Assembly: GCF_002234615.1 (NCBI RefSeq)
Contig: NZ_NMQW01000005.1
Coordinates: 108,293 to 172,292 of the forward strand
DNA length: 64,000 nt
From: Paenibacillus rigui
Lineage (GTDB): Bacteria; Bacillota; Bacilli; Paenibacillales; NBRC-103111
Reading direction: 5' to 3'
Below, in pieces: positions 37,847 through 46,300 of the stretch. The notes under the pieces were generated by a model, which saw only the letters and a list, made by a program, of their open reading frames with translations, was not told the origin of the DNA and did not search any database. Both the position numbers and the translations under genes were made by a program. Within the stretch, counting starts at the first letter, position 1. Each line of letters starts with the position of its first letter.

Positions 37847-38881
37847 TTACACTTTCCTCCTCATGAGATGATTGCGGTCCACGCCGCGCTTCACCAAGGC
37901 ATTGACGAGTACGGCGATCAAAATAATCGTCCCCTGAATCGCCATTTGCCAGAAGGGGGACACATTAATGAGCGGAAGCGCATTGTTCAAGATCCCGAGA
38001 AGGATGGAGCCCAGCAAGATTCCGGATATTTTCCCTGAACCGCCGGCAATGCTTACCCCGCCCAGCACACAAGCCGCGATGACACTCAGTTCGTAGCCGG
38101 AAGCCGTATCCCCTTGAGCCGAGGCGAATTTGGATACCCAGAGGACACCCGCCAAGCCGGACAAGCCCCCCATGATGGAGTACACCATCCACAAAATTTT
38201 CTCATTGTTGATCCCGCTGATTTTAGCCGATTCCGGGTTGCTGCCGACCGCATATATTTGACGTCCGGTCCGCGTATGATTGATGAAGTAGTAGAACATG
38301 ATATAGATGATTATGGCAATAAAAATTAAATTGTTAATCCCCAGCACCGAACCGGTTGCAATCGCTTTAAAGCTGTCCGGCATTTGATGGGCGCTTACCC
38401 ATTTGCCGCCGCTTACGGTAAAGGTGAGCCCCCGGATCACATTCATCATCCCAAGTGTGGCAATGATAGGCAGGACGCCGGTTTTAGCGATCAAGAGCCC
38501 GATCACAATCCCGCTGACGAGACCGACCAGCGTGCCCAGAATCAGGACGGCAACCGGATTCAAATTCGGATAAGCGCTTACAGTCATCGCCGAGATCATG
38601 CCCGACAAGGCCAGCGTGGCACCGATCGAGAGATCGATCCCGCGGGTAATAATTACGAGCATCATCCCCACGCTCAGTATGCTGAGAATGGCGGTGTTCG
38701 TGATCAGATCGTTCATATTTTCCAGCGTCAGGAAGCTGGAATTGTTCAGCTGTACCAGCACGGATAATACAATAATAAAAACCAATAGTCCTAATTCGCG
38801 AAACTTCGCAATGCTTGCGCCAAGTGTCCTTTTGTCTGCAGCCGGGGCAGCTAAGCTTTTTGTAACAGCCTCATTACTCAT
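37847..38881 (-). CDS. Sugar ABC transporter permease (RhaP/RbsC type), first subunit
   Basis: 344 residues, about ten spans; RGIDLSIGATLALSGM and GGVSIAGGSGKISG are the branched-chain/ribose-type permease signatures. Encoded 17 bp after the ATPase and 3 bp before the second permease. With the binding protein it defines a class 2 monosaccharide importer. Confidence 0.93.
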   Translation of the reverse strand: MSNEAVTKSLAAPAADKRTLGASIAKFRELGLLVFIIVLSVLVQLNNSSFLTLENMNDLITNTAILSILSVGMMLVIITRGIDLSIGATLALSGMISAMTVSAYPNLNPVAVLILGTLVGLVSGIVIGLLIAKTGVLPIIATLGMMNVIRGLTFTVSGGKWVSAHQMPDSFKAIATGSVLGINNLIFIAIIIYIMFYYFINHTRTGRQIYAVGSNPESAKISGINNEKILWMVYSIMGGLSGLAGVLWVSKFASAQGDTASGYELSVIAACVLGGVSIAGGSGKISGILLGSILLGILNNALPLINVSPFWQMAIQGTIILIAVLVNALVKRGVDRNHLMRRKV

Positions 38882-38898
38882 GTCCGGATTCTTCCTCT

Positions 38899-40422
38899 CT
38901 ATCTTGATCCCATGCCATGCAAGGCGGCGGGCCGGTCGCTCATGGATGCTTCCAGAATCGCTTCCTGGGTGACCTCGTCTTTGGTCAGATGTGCCGTAAT
39001 TCTGCCTTCGCGCATGACCATGATCCGGTCGCTCATCCCGATGACCTCCGGCATATCCGAGGAAACGAGAATGATACCGTAGCCTTGGGCGGCCAAGTCG
39101 TTAATAATTTCATAAATGGCATATTTGGCGCCTACATCGACACCTTTGGTCGGCTCATCCAGAATGAGCACATCCAGCTTGGCTGTCAGCAGCTTGGCGA
39201 ATACAACCTTTTGCTGATTGCCGCCGGATAAGGAGCTGACCAGATCGTAAATGCTCTGAGCCTTGACGCTGACCTTCTCCGCCAATGACTTCGATACTTT
39301 CGTTTCGCGGGCTTCGTTAAGCCATCCGCCTGTCGCGTACGTATCGATCTCGGCGAGCGTAATGTTGCGCCCGATATCCCAGTCCAGAACCAGACCCTGC
39401 TTCTGCCGATCCTCGGGCAAATAGCCGATGCCCAGCCGGATCGCATCCTGCGGACTGCGGATGACCGTTTTATTTTGCTTCACGTAAATATCGCCTTGAT
39501 CCGCCTGCTCGATCCCGAACAGCGTTTGGCATATTTCCGTCCGGCCTGCGCCGACGAGCCCCGTAAGCCCCAGCACTTCTCCCCTGCGCAGCTGCAAGGA
39601 GATGTCGGCGAAATATCCGGTGCGCCCCAGTCCCTCGATCCGCAGGATTTCCTCCCCCACGACAGCTTCTTTTTTCGGGTACAACTGGGTGATCTCCCGG
39701 CCGACCATAGCTACGATGAGGTCCTCGTTGGCAATCTCATCGACGCCCCAAGTCCCGATATAACGGGCATCCCGGAACACGGTTACCTTGCTCGCCAAAC
39801 GGTACATATCCTCAAACCGGTGCGAGATGAAAATGATGGCAACGCCGTTGTCCCGAAGCTGCTCGGTAATCCGGTACAGCTCCTCGCTCTCTCTTTGCGT
39901 CAGCGCAGCTGTCGGCTCATCCATAATAATGATCTTCGCATTCGTTGAGAGCGCTTTCGCAATTTCGACGATTTGCTGCTCCGCTACGCTCAAGGTTCCC
40001 ATAATTGTTTTGGGACCGAAGGATGCGCCCAAGGATTGCAGCAGCTTCTCCGCCTCGGCATGCATGTCGTTCCAAAGAATGCGTTTGGTTCCTTTGTGTA
40101 TTTTCTCGTGCCCCATAAAAATGTTTTCCGTTACGCTAAGGTCCGGGTAGCATGTTACATGCTGGTAAATCGCGGCGATTCCGTACTTCTTGGCATCATT
40201 CGGTCCCTGAAACGAAACCTTCTCCCCGCGGATAAGCATTTCACCCTCATCCGGCTGATGGACACCTGTAATGACCTTTATGAATGTGGACTTTCCCGCA
40301 CCGTTCTCTCCCATCAACGCATGAATTTCCCCCGCCTTCAGCTGGAAATGCACACGGTCAAGAGCTTTGACTCCCGGGAACGTCTTTGTAATCGCTCTCA
40401 ATTCAAGAACAAACTCGCTCAT
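38899..40422 (-). CDS. Sugar ABC transporter ATPase with two nucleotide-binding domains (RbsA/MglA type), copy 2
   Basis: 507 residues from the ATG at 40422, the only start near a purine-rich site. Two fused ABC domains: Walker A GENGAGKS and signature LSVAEQQ in the first, GLVGAGRTE and SLSGGNQQ in the second, with Walker B DEPTAALT and LDEPTKGVD. It should energise the two downstream permeases. Unlike most rhamnose operons, a second complete ATPase of the same type is encoded upstream. Confidence 0.95.
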   Translation of the reverse strand: MSEFVLELRAITKTFPGVKALDRVHFQLKAGEIHALMGENGAGKSTFIKVITGVHQPDEGEMLIRGEKVSFQGPNDAKKYGIAAIYQHVTCYPDLSVTENIFMGHEKIHKGTKRILWNDMHAEAEKLLQSLGASFGPKTIMGTLSVAEQQIVEIAKALSTNAKIIIMDEPTAALTQRESEELYRITEQLRDNGVAIIFISHRFEDMYRLASKVTVFRDARYIGTWGVDEIANEDLIVAMVGREITQLYPKKEAVVGEEILRIEGLGRTGYFADISLQLRRGEVLGLTGLVGAGRTEICQTLFGIEQADQGDIYVKQNKTVIRSPQDAIRLGIGYLPEDRQKQGLVLDWDIGRNITLAEIDTYATGGWLNEARETKVSKSLAEKVSVKAQSIYDLVSSLSGGNQQKVVFAKLLTAKLDVLILDEPTKGVDVGAKYAIYEIINDLAAQGYGIILVSSDMPEVIGMSDRIMVMREGRITAHLTKDEVTQEAILEASMSDRPAALHGMGSR

Positions 40423-40524
40423 TTTATCCCCTGCCCGCTGTTGTTGTATGTTTCTCTGAGTAACAATATAACACGACCGTTCAGAAAATACCACACTTTT
40501 TTATTTCATTTTGTATCCTTTATG

Positions 40525-40537
40525 TTCGTTTGTGTCC
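40525..40537 (+). promoter_or_regulatory. Candidate DeoR-type operator upstream of ATPase copy 2
   Basis: TTCGTTTGTGTCC matches TTCGATTGTGTTC in the deoR promoter at 11 of 13 positions and lies in a T-rich stretch with further TTTCATTTTGT-like units, as described for DeoR-family operators. Confidence 0.5.
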
Positions 40538-40591
40538 TTTTCAATAAAACAAGCTGTTTTTTATAAACATGCTCCCGCCACGGAGTCCATC

Positions 40592-40631
40592 AAAAAAAGC
40601 CGTATAGATAAGTTCCCCTCTATACAGCTTT
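40592..40631 (-). terminator. Terminator between the two ABC ATPase genes
   Basis: AAAGCCGTATAGA (40596-40608) pairs with TCTATACAGCTTT (40619-40631) with one mismatch; T-run follows on the minus strand. It lies 18 bp after the first ATPase stop and separates it from the rest of the importer genes. Confidence 0.88.
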
Positions 40632-40648
40632 CAGCCCTCTCGCCCGGT

Positions 40649-42136
40649 TTATTTGCCGCCTGAGGCGTAATACAGGATGCTTTCCTGCGTAGCCTCCTCG
40701 CGCTCGAACACTTTACGGATTTCCCCGTTATACATAACTGCAATCCGGTCCGACATGCCCAAAATTTCCGATAAATCCGACGAAATTATAATGATGGAGG
40801 CTCCGGACAGCACGAGCTCGTTCATCATGTTGTAAATGTCAATCTTCGAGCCGATATCGATGCCGGCCGTCGGCTCCTCAATAATAAGCACCTGCGCGTT
40901 AGCGAACAGCCATTTTGCAAAATTGACCTTCTTCTGCTTCCCGCCGCTCAAATTGCCCGCCGATTCGCCCTCGTCGATTTCGATTTCGAGCCGGTTGATC
41001 ATATCCTGCGCCGCTTTTCTTTCCTTCTCCGCATTCAGAAAGCCGAAGCTCGAAATCCGTTCAAGATTCGTCAGCGTAATATTTTCCCGGATCGGGGAGT
41101 TCGGGAGCAGGCTTTCCTCCGTGTTAATGCCGGTTACATAGCACAGCCCGTTCTTTTTGGCCAGGTTCGGCGTCATTGAGGTAAATGTTTTGCCCTGCAG
41201 CTTGATCGTCCCTTCAAAAGGGCCGTTGATGCCGAACAGCACCTTCGCGAGCGTCCGCCTGCCGGAGCCGGTCAAGCCGGTGAGTCCTATGATTTCCCCT
41301 CTTCGAACACCCAATTGAATATTGCGTATGCGGCCGTAATACGAGACATTGTCGAGCCGCAGCACTTCCTTGCCGAGCTTCACCTTCAGCTTCGGGAACC
41401 GGTCGTCCAGCTCCTTGCCTGCCATCGCCTTCACAATATCGTGGAGCTCCACTTCATTCACGTTGCACGTTTGCACCGCTTCGCCATCGCGGATCACGGT
41501 CATCTGATCGGCAATCTGAATAATTTCTTCGATCCGATGGGAAATGTAAATGACGGCAACGCCCCATTTTTTCAAATCCCGGATGACTTTAAACAAGGTT
41601 TCAATTTCCTGCTCCGTCAAAGCCGCGGTAGGCTCATCCATAATGATGATCTTGGCGTTCTGCGACAGCGCCTTGATGATCTCGACAAACTTTTGCTGGC
41701 CGCTGCTAAGCGACTTCACAGGCGTCCGGGCATGAAACGCAAGTCCGAAATCGTCCAAATATTTGCGCGTCTCCTTATAGGCTTTATCCCAATCAATGAG
41801 CCGGCTCCATTTCTTGACGGGCTCCCTGCGCATGAAGACGTTTTCAGTAATGTCCAAATCTTGAAACAGCCTGATCTCCTGATAGATCATTGCAATGCCA
41901 AGCTCTTGGGACTGCTTCGGGCTCTGGATCGATACCGGCTCGCCGTTTAAATAAATCGTCCCCTCATCCGGCTCGAACAAGCCTGCCAGCACCTTCATCA
42001 GCGTAGATTTCCCCGCTCCGTTCTCCCCGATCAACGCGTGCACCTGCCCTGCGTCGGCGTTAAAATGAACGCGGTTCAGCACTACATGATCATGGAACCG
42101 CTTTGTAATTCCTCTCATTTCCAAAAAATGATTCAC
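40649..42136 (-). CDS. Sugar ABC transporter ATPase with two nucleotide-binding domains, copy 1
   Basis: 495 residues from a GTG start with AGAGGGG 8 bp upstream. First domain: GENGAGKS, LSSGQQ and MDEPTAALT. Second domain: a degenerate Walker A (GLTGSGRRT), NLSGGKQKK and IEEPTAGID with Glu in place of the usual Asp, which suggests a weakened second site, as often in this family. It lies between deoR and a terminator. Whether it serves the same permeases as copy 2 or others encoded elsewhere cannot be told. Confidence 0.93.
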   Translation of the reverse strand: MNHFLEMRGITKRFHDHVVLNRVHFNADAGQVHALIGENGAGKSTLMKVLAGLFEPDEGTIYLNGEPVSIQSPKQSQELGIAMIYQEIRLFQDLDITENVFMRREPVKKWSRLIDWDKAYKETRKYLDDFGLAFHARTPVKSLSSGQQKFVEIIKALSQNAKIIIMDEPTAALTEQEIETLFKVIRDLKKWGVAVIYISHRIEEIIQIADQMTVIRDGEAVQTCNVNEVELHDIVKAMAGKELDDRFPKLKVKLGKEVLRLDNVSYYGRIRNIQLGVRRGEIIGLTGLTGSGRRTLAKVLFGINGPFEGTIKLQGKTFTSMTPNLAKKNGLCYVTGINTEESLLPNSPIRENITLTNLERISSFGFLNAEKERKAAQDMINRLEIEIDEGESAGNLSGGKQKKVNFAKWLFANAQVLIIEEPTAGIDIGSKIDIYNMMNELVLSGASIIIISSDLSEILGMSDRIAVMYNGEIRKVFEREEATQESILYYASGGK

Positions 42137-42189
42137 TGTTGATGCCCCTCTTCTTCTCTATAGAATGATCGGTTAGAAAACAGGGTAGC

Positions 42190-42966
42190 CTACTGAAATT
42201 CAAAGGTCGTATACAGCTTCACCGCTTGCTCGAAATAATATTTCTTGTACTCGCCCGGCACCTGTTTGTTCGTGATCACTTTCTTCGCCATCGTCAAATC
42301 ACCCAAGCGGGCAAAGCCCTTTGCATTGAACTTCGTATAGTCCGCGGCAATGATGATCTCGCTGGAAATTTTACTGACCTCCTGCAAAATCATCGCTTCC
42401 TCGTAATTGCTGACCGTGTAGCCGGAATCGAACTGAGCCCCTTTGACACCCAAAAACGCTTTATTGATATATATGCCCTTCAGCATCTGCAATGCAAAGC
42501 CGCCGACAAGCATCGAGGTGGAAGGTACCAAATCTCCGCCGATCACGATGGTCTTCAGCCCCGTCGCATCCTTAAGCTCCAGTCCGGTGGCCAGATCGTT
42601 CGTGAGCACGGTAATCTTCTTGTCCTTAATATTTTTCGCAATTTCCATACAAGTGCTGCCCGCTCCAAGAAAAATGGCCTCCCCGTCCTCCACCATCTGG
42701 GAAGCAATTTTGCCGATCATCCGCTTCTCCTCGGCTTGCTTGGCATCCCCTTCTGCTTGAACGGCCGCGGCAGGGGCAGCGACAATCTCGTTGAGCACCG
42801 CGCCGCCGTAGGTCTTCACCAGAAAGCCGCTTTGCTCCAGCTTGTCCAAATCTCTGCGAATCGTCACCTCCGTGACGGAGAACATTTCGCTCAGCTCGAA
42901 GACGTCAACGCGCTTCTGCTTCAGAACCAGCTCTTTTATTTTATTCAAACGTTCCAGTGCAAACAT
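42190..42966 (-). CDS. DeoR-family sugar-phosphate-responsive regulator
   Basis: 258 residues: N-terminal helix-turn-helix (RVDVFELSEMFSVTEVTIRRDL) and a C-terminal sugar-phosphate isomerase-like sensor domain (VILGAGSTCMEIAKNI pattern, with FLGAGSTC). It heads the ABC cluster. RBS AAGGAG. It probably represses itself and the importer through the shared TTCGNTTGTGT motif. Confidence 0.93.
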   Translation of the reverse strand: MFALERLNKIKELVLKQKRVDVFELSEMFSVTEVTIRRDLDKLEQSGFLVKTYGGAVLNEIVAAPAAAVQAEGDAKQAEEKRMIGKIASQMVEDGEAIFLGAGSTCMEIAKNIKDKKITVLTNDLATGLELKDATGLKTIVIGGDLVPSTSMLVGGFALQMLKGIYINKAFLGVKGAQFDSGYTVSNYEEAMILQEVSKISSEIIIAADYTKFNAKGFARLGDLTMAKKVITNKQVPGEYKKYYFEQAVKLYTTFEFQ

Positions 42967-43018
42967 AATAAAAAACTCCTTATAGCTTATCGAAATACCA
43001 TTATCGTCATTTGGCTGT

Positions 43019-43024
43019 ATTATA
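43019..43024 (-). promoter_or_regulatory. Extended -10 promoter of the DeoR gene
   Basis: On the minus strand TGGTATAAT gives a perfect -10 hexamer with extended TG, 53 bp before the ATG. The operator candidate is immediately upstream of it. Confidence 0.65.
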
Positions 43025-43035
43025 CCATGTTTTGT

Positions 43036-43048
43036 TTCGATTGTGTTC
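43036..43048 (+). promoter_or_regulatory. Candidate DeoR-type operator in the deoR promoter
   Basis: TTCGATTGTGTTC, preceded by TGTTTTGT, overlaps the expected -35 region of the DeoR gene. It is the partner of the site at 40525-40537. Confidence 0.5.
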
Positions 43049-43113
43049 GATGTTTACACACAAGAAAGACGCCTTGCGGCGTCGTTGAGTGAACCCTATA
43101 CGTTTGTGCGTGG

Positions 43114-43241
43114 GGAGGGAGTCAGGTGTGGGGCTCCGGCCGCTGTTGAAACTCGTGTTCCTTGAATCCAACCAAGCAGCGGTAGAACACAAGTTTCAAA
43201 GGCGGACGCTCCGCTCCTCCACCCCACACCTGACTCCCTCC
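43114..43241. repeat. 128-bp palindromic element with 20-bp perfect terminal inverted repeats
   Basis: GGAGGGAGTCAGGTGTGGGG (43114-43133) and its exact complement (43222-43241) bound the element. A second inner pair, GAAACTCGTGTTC with GAACACAAGTTTC, extends the stem with one mismatch. No protein is encoded. It is unrelated to the other palindromic family. It lies in the 438-bp gap between the VOC gene and deoR, just upstream of the deoR promoter. Confidence 0.85.
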
Positions 43242-43404
43242 GTTCTACTCTGTGCTTTGTGCTACTTCTTTACTCCCAGTCAGGTATGAAAGCAGGTATT
43301 CCCATCCGTGAATGCCCTTGTCATATTCCGGGTACATTCACCCCCACCTGCCTCGCATGCAAACTGCGGCGGAACTTCCGGGTCTCCATCGTCCAATGTA
43401 AAAT

Positions 43405-43839
43405 TCACCAATCCCGTTTAATCGTGTCTTCCCGATCCCATCGAGACCACGCGGCTTCCAGCAGGTTACCTTCGTTATCGCGGAAATAAAAATATTTGGC
43501 TTCGCCTGTGCCCAAGGTATGCAGGTTCTCCACTTCCACACCGCTGTCCATCAGGATACGGTGTGTTGTTTCGATATTTGGGCAATTCAAAGCCATGATG
43601 GGAAATGGCTTCCCGTTGCGGGTAATTTCCAAGCGGTTCTTATCCACCGTCTCGATAAGGAGCAACGCGATGGCATGCTGATGCGGATGATGCAGCACGG
43701 CAAGGAATGAGCCGCGGTCCTCGAATTTATTGACCAGCTTAAAGCTAAGGTGGCGCGTGTACCATGCGATGGAGCCGTCGAGGTCGGAGGTCGGTATATA
43801 AACATAACCTACGCGCGTAAACAGGAACTGCTCGCTCAT
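43405..43839 (-). CDS. VOC-family (glyoxalase/bleomycin-resistance-like) protein
   Basis: 144 residues with the two beta-alpha-beta-beta-beta modules of the family: VGYVYIPTSDLDGSIAWY at the start and EAKYFYFRDNEGNLLEAAW at the end, the latter carrying the metal-ligand Glu. No substrate can be named. RBS GGAGGTGA. It follows the HAD gene by 49 bp, probably in one transcript. Confidence 0.9.
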   Translation of the reverse strand: MSEQFLFTRVGYVYIPTSDLDGSIAWYTRHLSFKLVNKFEDRGSFLAVLHHPHQHAIALLLIETVDKNRLEITRNGKPFPIMALNCPNIETTHRILMDSGVEVENLHTLGTGEAKYFYFRDNEGNLLEAAWSRWDREDTIKRDW

Positions 43840-43888
43840 CCGTACTCACCTCCATTTCCAATTGGGTTATCTCCGAAGCAAGATACGA

Positions 43889-44548
43889 TTAAAAGATTTG
43901 CAGCAGCTCCTCCAGCCGCCAAATCACGGCATCAGGCTCAAGCCCACCCGCCGGCACAGGCTGGTTGCGGGCAAAGCCCTGTCGGATCCATACGGCTTTC
44001 ATCCCCATCTGTTTTGCCGGAATCACATCGTTATCGATCCGGTCTCCGATCATAGTTGCTTCCCCCGGCAAGCAGCCGGCCTCAGCCAATGCCTGCTCGA
44101 AGATGCGGGGGTCCGGCTTAGCCACCCCCAGCTCCGCGGAGGAGCAGATCACCTGAAAGCAGGAGCGCATGCCATAACGCTCCAGCCGTTCGGCCGTACC
44201 CAGGCTTTGATTGGCAATGACACCAAGCCGGTAACGTTCCGACAATTGGTGCACGATCTGTGCCGCCTCAGGGAATGGCCGTTCTTTGTCCTTTCGGTAT
44301 TTCATGCTTTGCCGGATTGTTTTGCTGTCGTCCTCCGATGGAACAAGCCGGGCTAACGCCTCCCTCATCGGCTGCACATGCATCTCCTCATAAGCGCGAA
44401 GCAGCTCCGCCCTAAGCTCAGCGACCCCGAACGAATAACCTAACCCCTTGGCGGCATCGACCAGCTGTTGAATGCTGTCCTCGAAGGGAGGCGACTCATC
44501 CACCAGCGTATCCCCCAAATCAAAAAAGATCCATTGAATTCCATTCAC
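43889..44548 (-). CDS. HAD-superfamily hydrolase
   Basis: About 219 residues from a GTG at 44548; the frame extends 39 codons upstream to an ATG, but that stretch does not look like HAD sequence, so the exact start is uncertain. Motif I is FDLGDTL, motif II VIANQS, and motif IV GDRIDNDV. A helical cap lies between motifs I and II. A small-molecule phosphatase or haloacid-type hydrolase. Confidence 0.88.
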   Translation of the reverse strand: MNGIQWIFFDLGDTLVDESPPFEDSIQQLVDAAKGLGYSFGVAELRAELLRAYEEMHVQPMREALARLVPSEDDSKTIRQSMKYRKDKERPFPEAAQIVHQLSERYRLGVIANQSLGTAERLERYGMRSCFQVICSSAELGVAKPDPRIFEQALAEAGCLPGEATMIGDRIDNDVIPAKQMGMKAVWIRQGFARNQPVPAGGLEPDAVIWRLEELLQIF

Positions 44549-44723
44549 GTCTTCCGATTCCCCTATCCTTCGGTCAATCCCCAAGAAGCCCAAGCAGCTT
44601 AAAGAGTCTGCCGTTACTCCCATCTTGATGCCTGCTTCCAGTTTATCACAGTGCCCCGTCCTCATCTATATTACACGGCTTGCATATACAACCCCGGATA
44701 AACTGTAGTTCCGCAGCTGTAAC

Positions 44724-44764
44724 AAAAAAGACATGCCCCTTGAAATGATCGGGGAAGCATGTCT
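44724..44764 (-). terminator. Terminator of the sulfonate-type operon
   Basis: AGACATGCCCC (44729-44739) pairs with GGGGAAGCATGTCT (44751-44764) with one internal bulge, followed by six T on the minus strand, 36 bp after the binding-protein stop. Confidence 0.9.
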
Positions 44765-44799
44765 CCAGTAGACCGGAAGAGTGAAATTTTCATTCAAAA

Positions 44800-45843
44800 T
44801 TATGGCTTATAAATCCAGTCGTTCAAATTAAAATCCTTTTTGATGACGCCATTGTCAAACAAATATTTTTTGGTGCCCTCCAGGAGCTTCAAGCTGTCCG
44901 CGGAGAAGTCCTCCACCTGCCATTGCTTAATATCGAAGGAAGCCTTGACCACGTCAACCGGGAATTCGGAGGACTCCGCGTACAGCTTGTAAAACTCATC
45001 GGCATTCACTTGAATTTCCTGGGCCGCTTTTTGACGAATGCTGTTCCATACCTTCACGAACCCGGCATTTTTGGCCAAATAATCCTCGCTCGCCACGGTT
45101 ACGCTGGAGCCGCGCAGATCAGGATGCTGCTTGGCTTCGTCAATCGCCTTATAGCCCTTGCCGATGACCAGCGGACCGAAACCGGTCGGATAAGCGTAGG
45201 CTTCGATATCTCCCCGGGCCAGTGCGGCCTCACCATCTGCCGGCAGCAGGTGAACGACCTTCACGTCCTTATCCAGTCCTTTTTCCAGCAGCAGACCCTT
45301 CAAGTAGCGGCTCATGTAAGAGCCGTCGGCTGTGGCGATTTTTTTCCCTTTCAAATCCTCGATCTTCTGAGGTCCGTCGGCCTTGGCTACAAGCCAAGCG
45401 TTCATCCCGGATTGGGTAATATTAATCACTTTTGTTTTTAATCCGACGGATCTGGCGTTAATGGCCGGTGTGTCGCCGTAAATGCCCACGTCCAACGCAC
45501 CGGACGCCAACGCTTCATTCAGATTGGGCCCATTAGGGAACGATTTGATGCTAATGTCGGTCACGCCGTATTTTTTCAGCTCGGACTCCAAATACCCTTT
45601 TTTCTGTGCCCAGCCTTCTACGCCGGTAATGGTTCCCTTATTGTTAGGAGCGATATAGCCGATACGCAGCTTGGGCTCCAGCTTGGTCTCTGCGGCTTGG
45701 CCCGAGGCTTGCACGGGAGCTGGCGCCGCTGCGCTTGAAGCAGACGGCTTCGAGCCTGCTGTGCCGCAGCCGGAGAGAGCCAGCGAGAATACGGAAGTAA
45801 GAAGAAGTGCGGTAAACGTCCAATGCTTGCGAAAAGTTTTCAT
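44800..45843 (-). CDS. Aliphatic sulfonate/taurine-type ABC binding lipoprotein
   Basis: 347-residue precursor with lipobox ALSGC. The mature part has the SsuA/TauA pattern: LRIGYIAPNNKGTITGVEGW, GALDVGIYGDTPAI and DGSYMSRYLKGLL. It is the last gene of a five-gene operon that also encodes the permease, ATPase and a flavoprotein/ferredoxin pair. The ligand is probably an organosulfur anion; nitrate- and pyrimidine-type ligands are less likely. Confidence 0.9.
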   Translation of the reverse strand: MKTFRKHWTFTALLLTSVFSLALSGCGTAGSKPSASSAAAPAPVQASGQAAETKLEPKLRIGYIAPNNKGTITGVEGWAQKKGYLESELKKYGVTDISIKSFPNGPNLNEALASGALDVGIYGDTPAINARSVGLKTKVINITQSGMNAWLVAKADGPQKIEDLKGKKIATADGSYMSRYLKGLLLEKGLDKDVKVVHLLPADGEAALARGDIEAYAYPTGFGPLVIGKGYKAIDEAKQHPDLRGSSVTVASEDYLAKNAGFVKVWNSIRQKAAQEIQVNADEFYKLYAESSEFPVDVVKASFDIKQWQVEDFSADSLKLLEGTKKYLFDNGVIKKDFNLNDWIYKP

Positions 45844-45958
45844 CGTCAGAACCCCTGTCTGTCTAGTATGTGTGTGGCTGCCGGGATCCCCCGCGCCGCT
45901 CTATAGGTTAAACTGCCCTGGCCGTCAATAAGGCGTCACATGACAGCTCCTTGTATGG

Positions 45959-46300
45959 TTAGTGTCCGTGCATGCGGCGGAACACGATGTACGAGCCATC
46001 GTCCGCTGCTGTCGATTTGCTGCCCCGGGTCCAGCCCAAATTGGCGCGGTAGCTGCCGAGCAGCCCGGCTTCAATCAGCTCGGATTCTTGAAATTCCGCC
46101 TCCTGCTCGGCAAGCGGCGCTACGAACAAAGCGTCCGTTGGGCAGTACAGCTCGCACATGAAGCAGCTCTGGCAATCGGATTTCCTCGCAATGCTGGGAA
46201 TGCCGCCCTCCTCCGTTGCCGGATCAAATACGTTGGTCGGGCATACGGATACGCATTGATTGCAGTTGACGCAGCGGTCTTGACTTATGATTTCAATCAT
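45959..46300 (-). CDS. Two-cluster [4Fe-4S] ferredoxin-like subunit
   Basis: 113 residues starting at the ATG at 46300, whose first base overlaps the flavoprotein stop (TAATG); the open frame runs upstream on the same strand but that part is an out-of-frame reading of the flavoprotein gene. Two cluster motifs, CVNCNQCVSVCP and CQSCFMCELYCP, are followed by a 40-residue tail without cysteines. It should pass electrons to or from the flavoprotein. The pair resembles AprB/AprA of adenylylsulfate reductase in layout; the real reaction is unknown. Confidence 0.9.
   Translation of the reverse strand: MIEIISQDRCVNCNQCVSVCPTNVFDPATEEGGIPSIARKSDCQSCFMCELYCPTDALFVAPLAEQEAEFQESELIEAGLLGSYRANLGWTRGSKSTAADDGSYIVFRRMHGH

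Noticed and set aside
40423..40494. Start of ATPase copy 2 at 40494
   Set aside because: The first 24 codons have no RBS and do not resemble ABC sequence; the ATG at 40422 begins the conserved domain.
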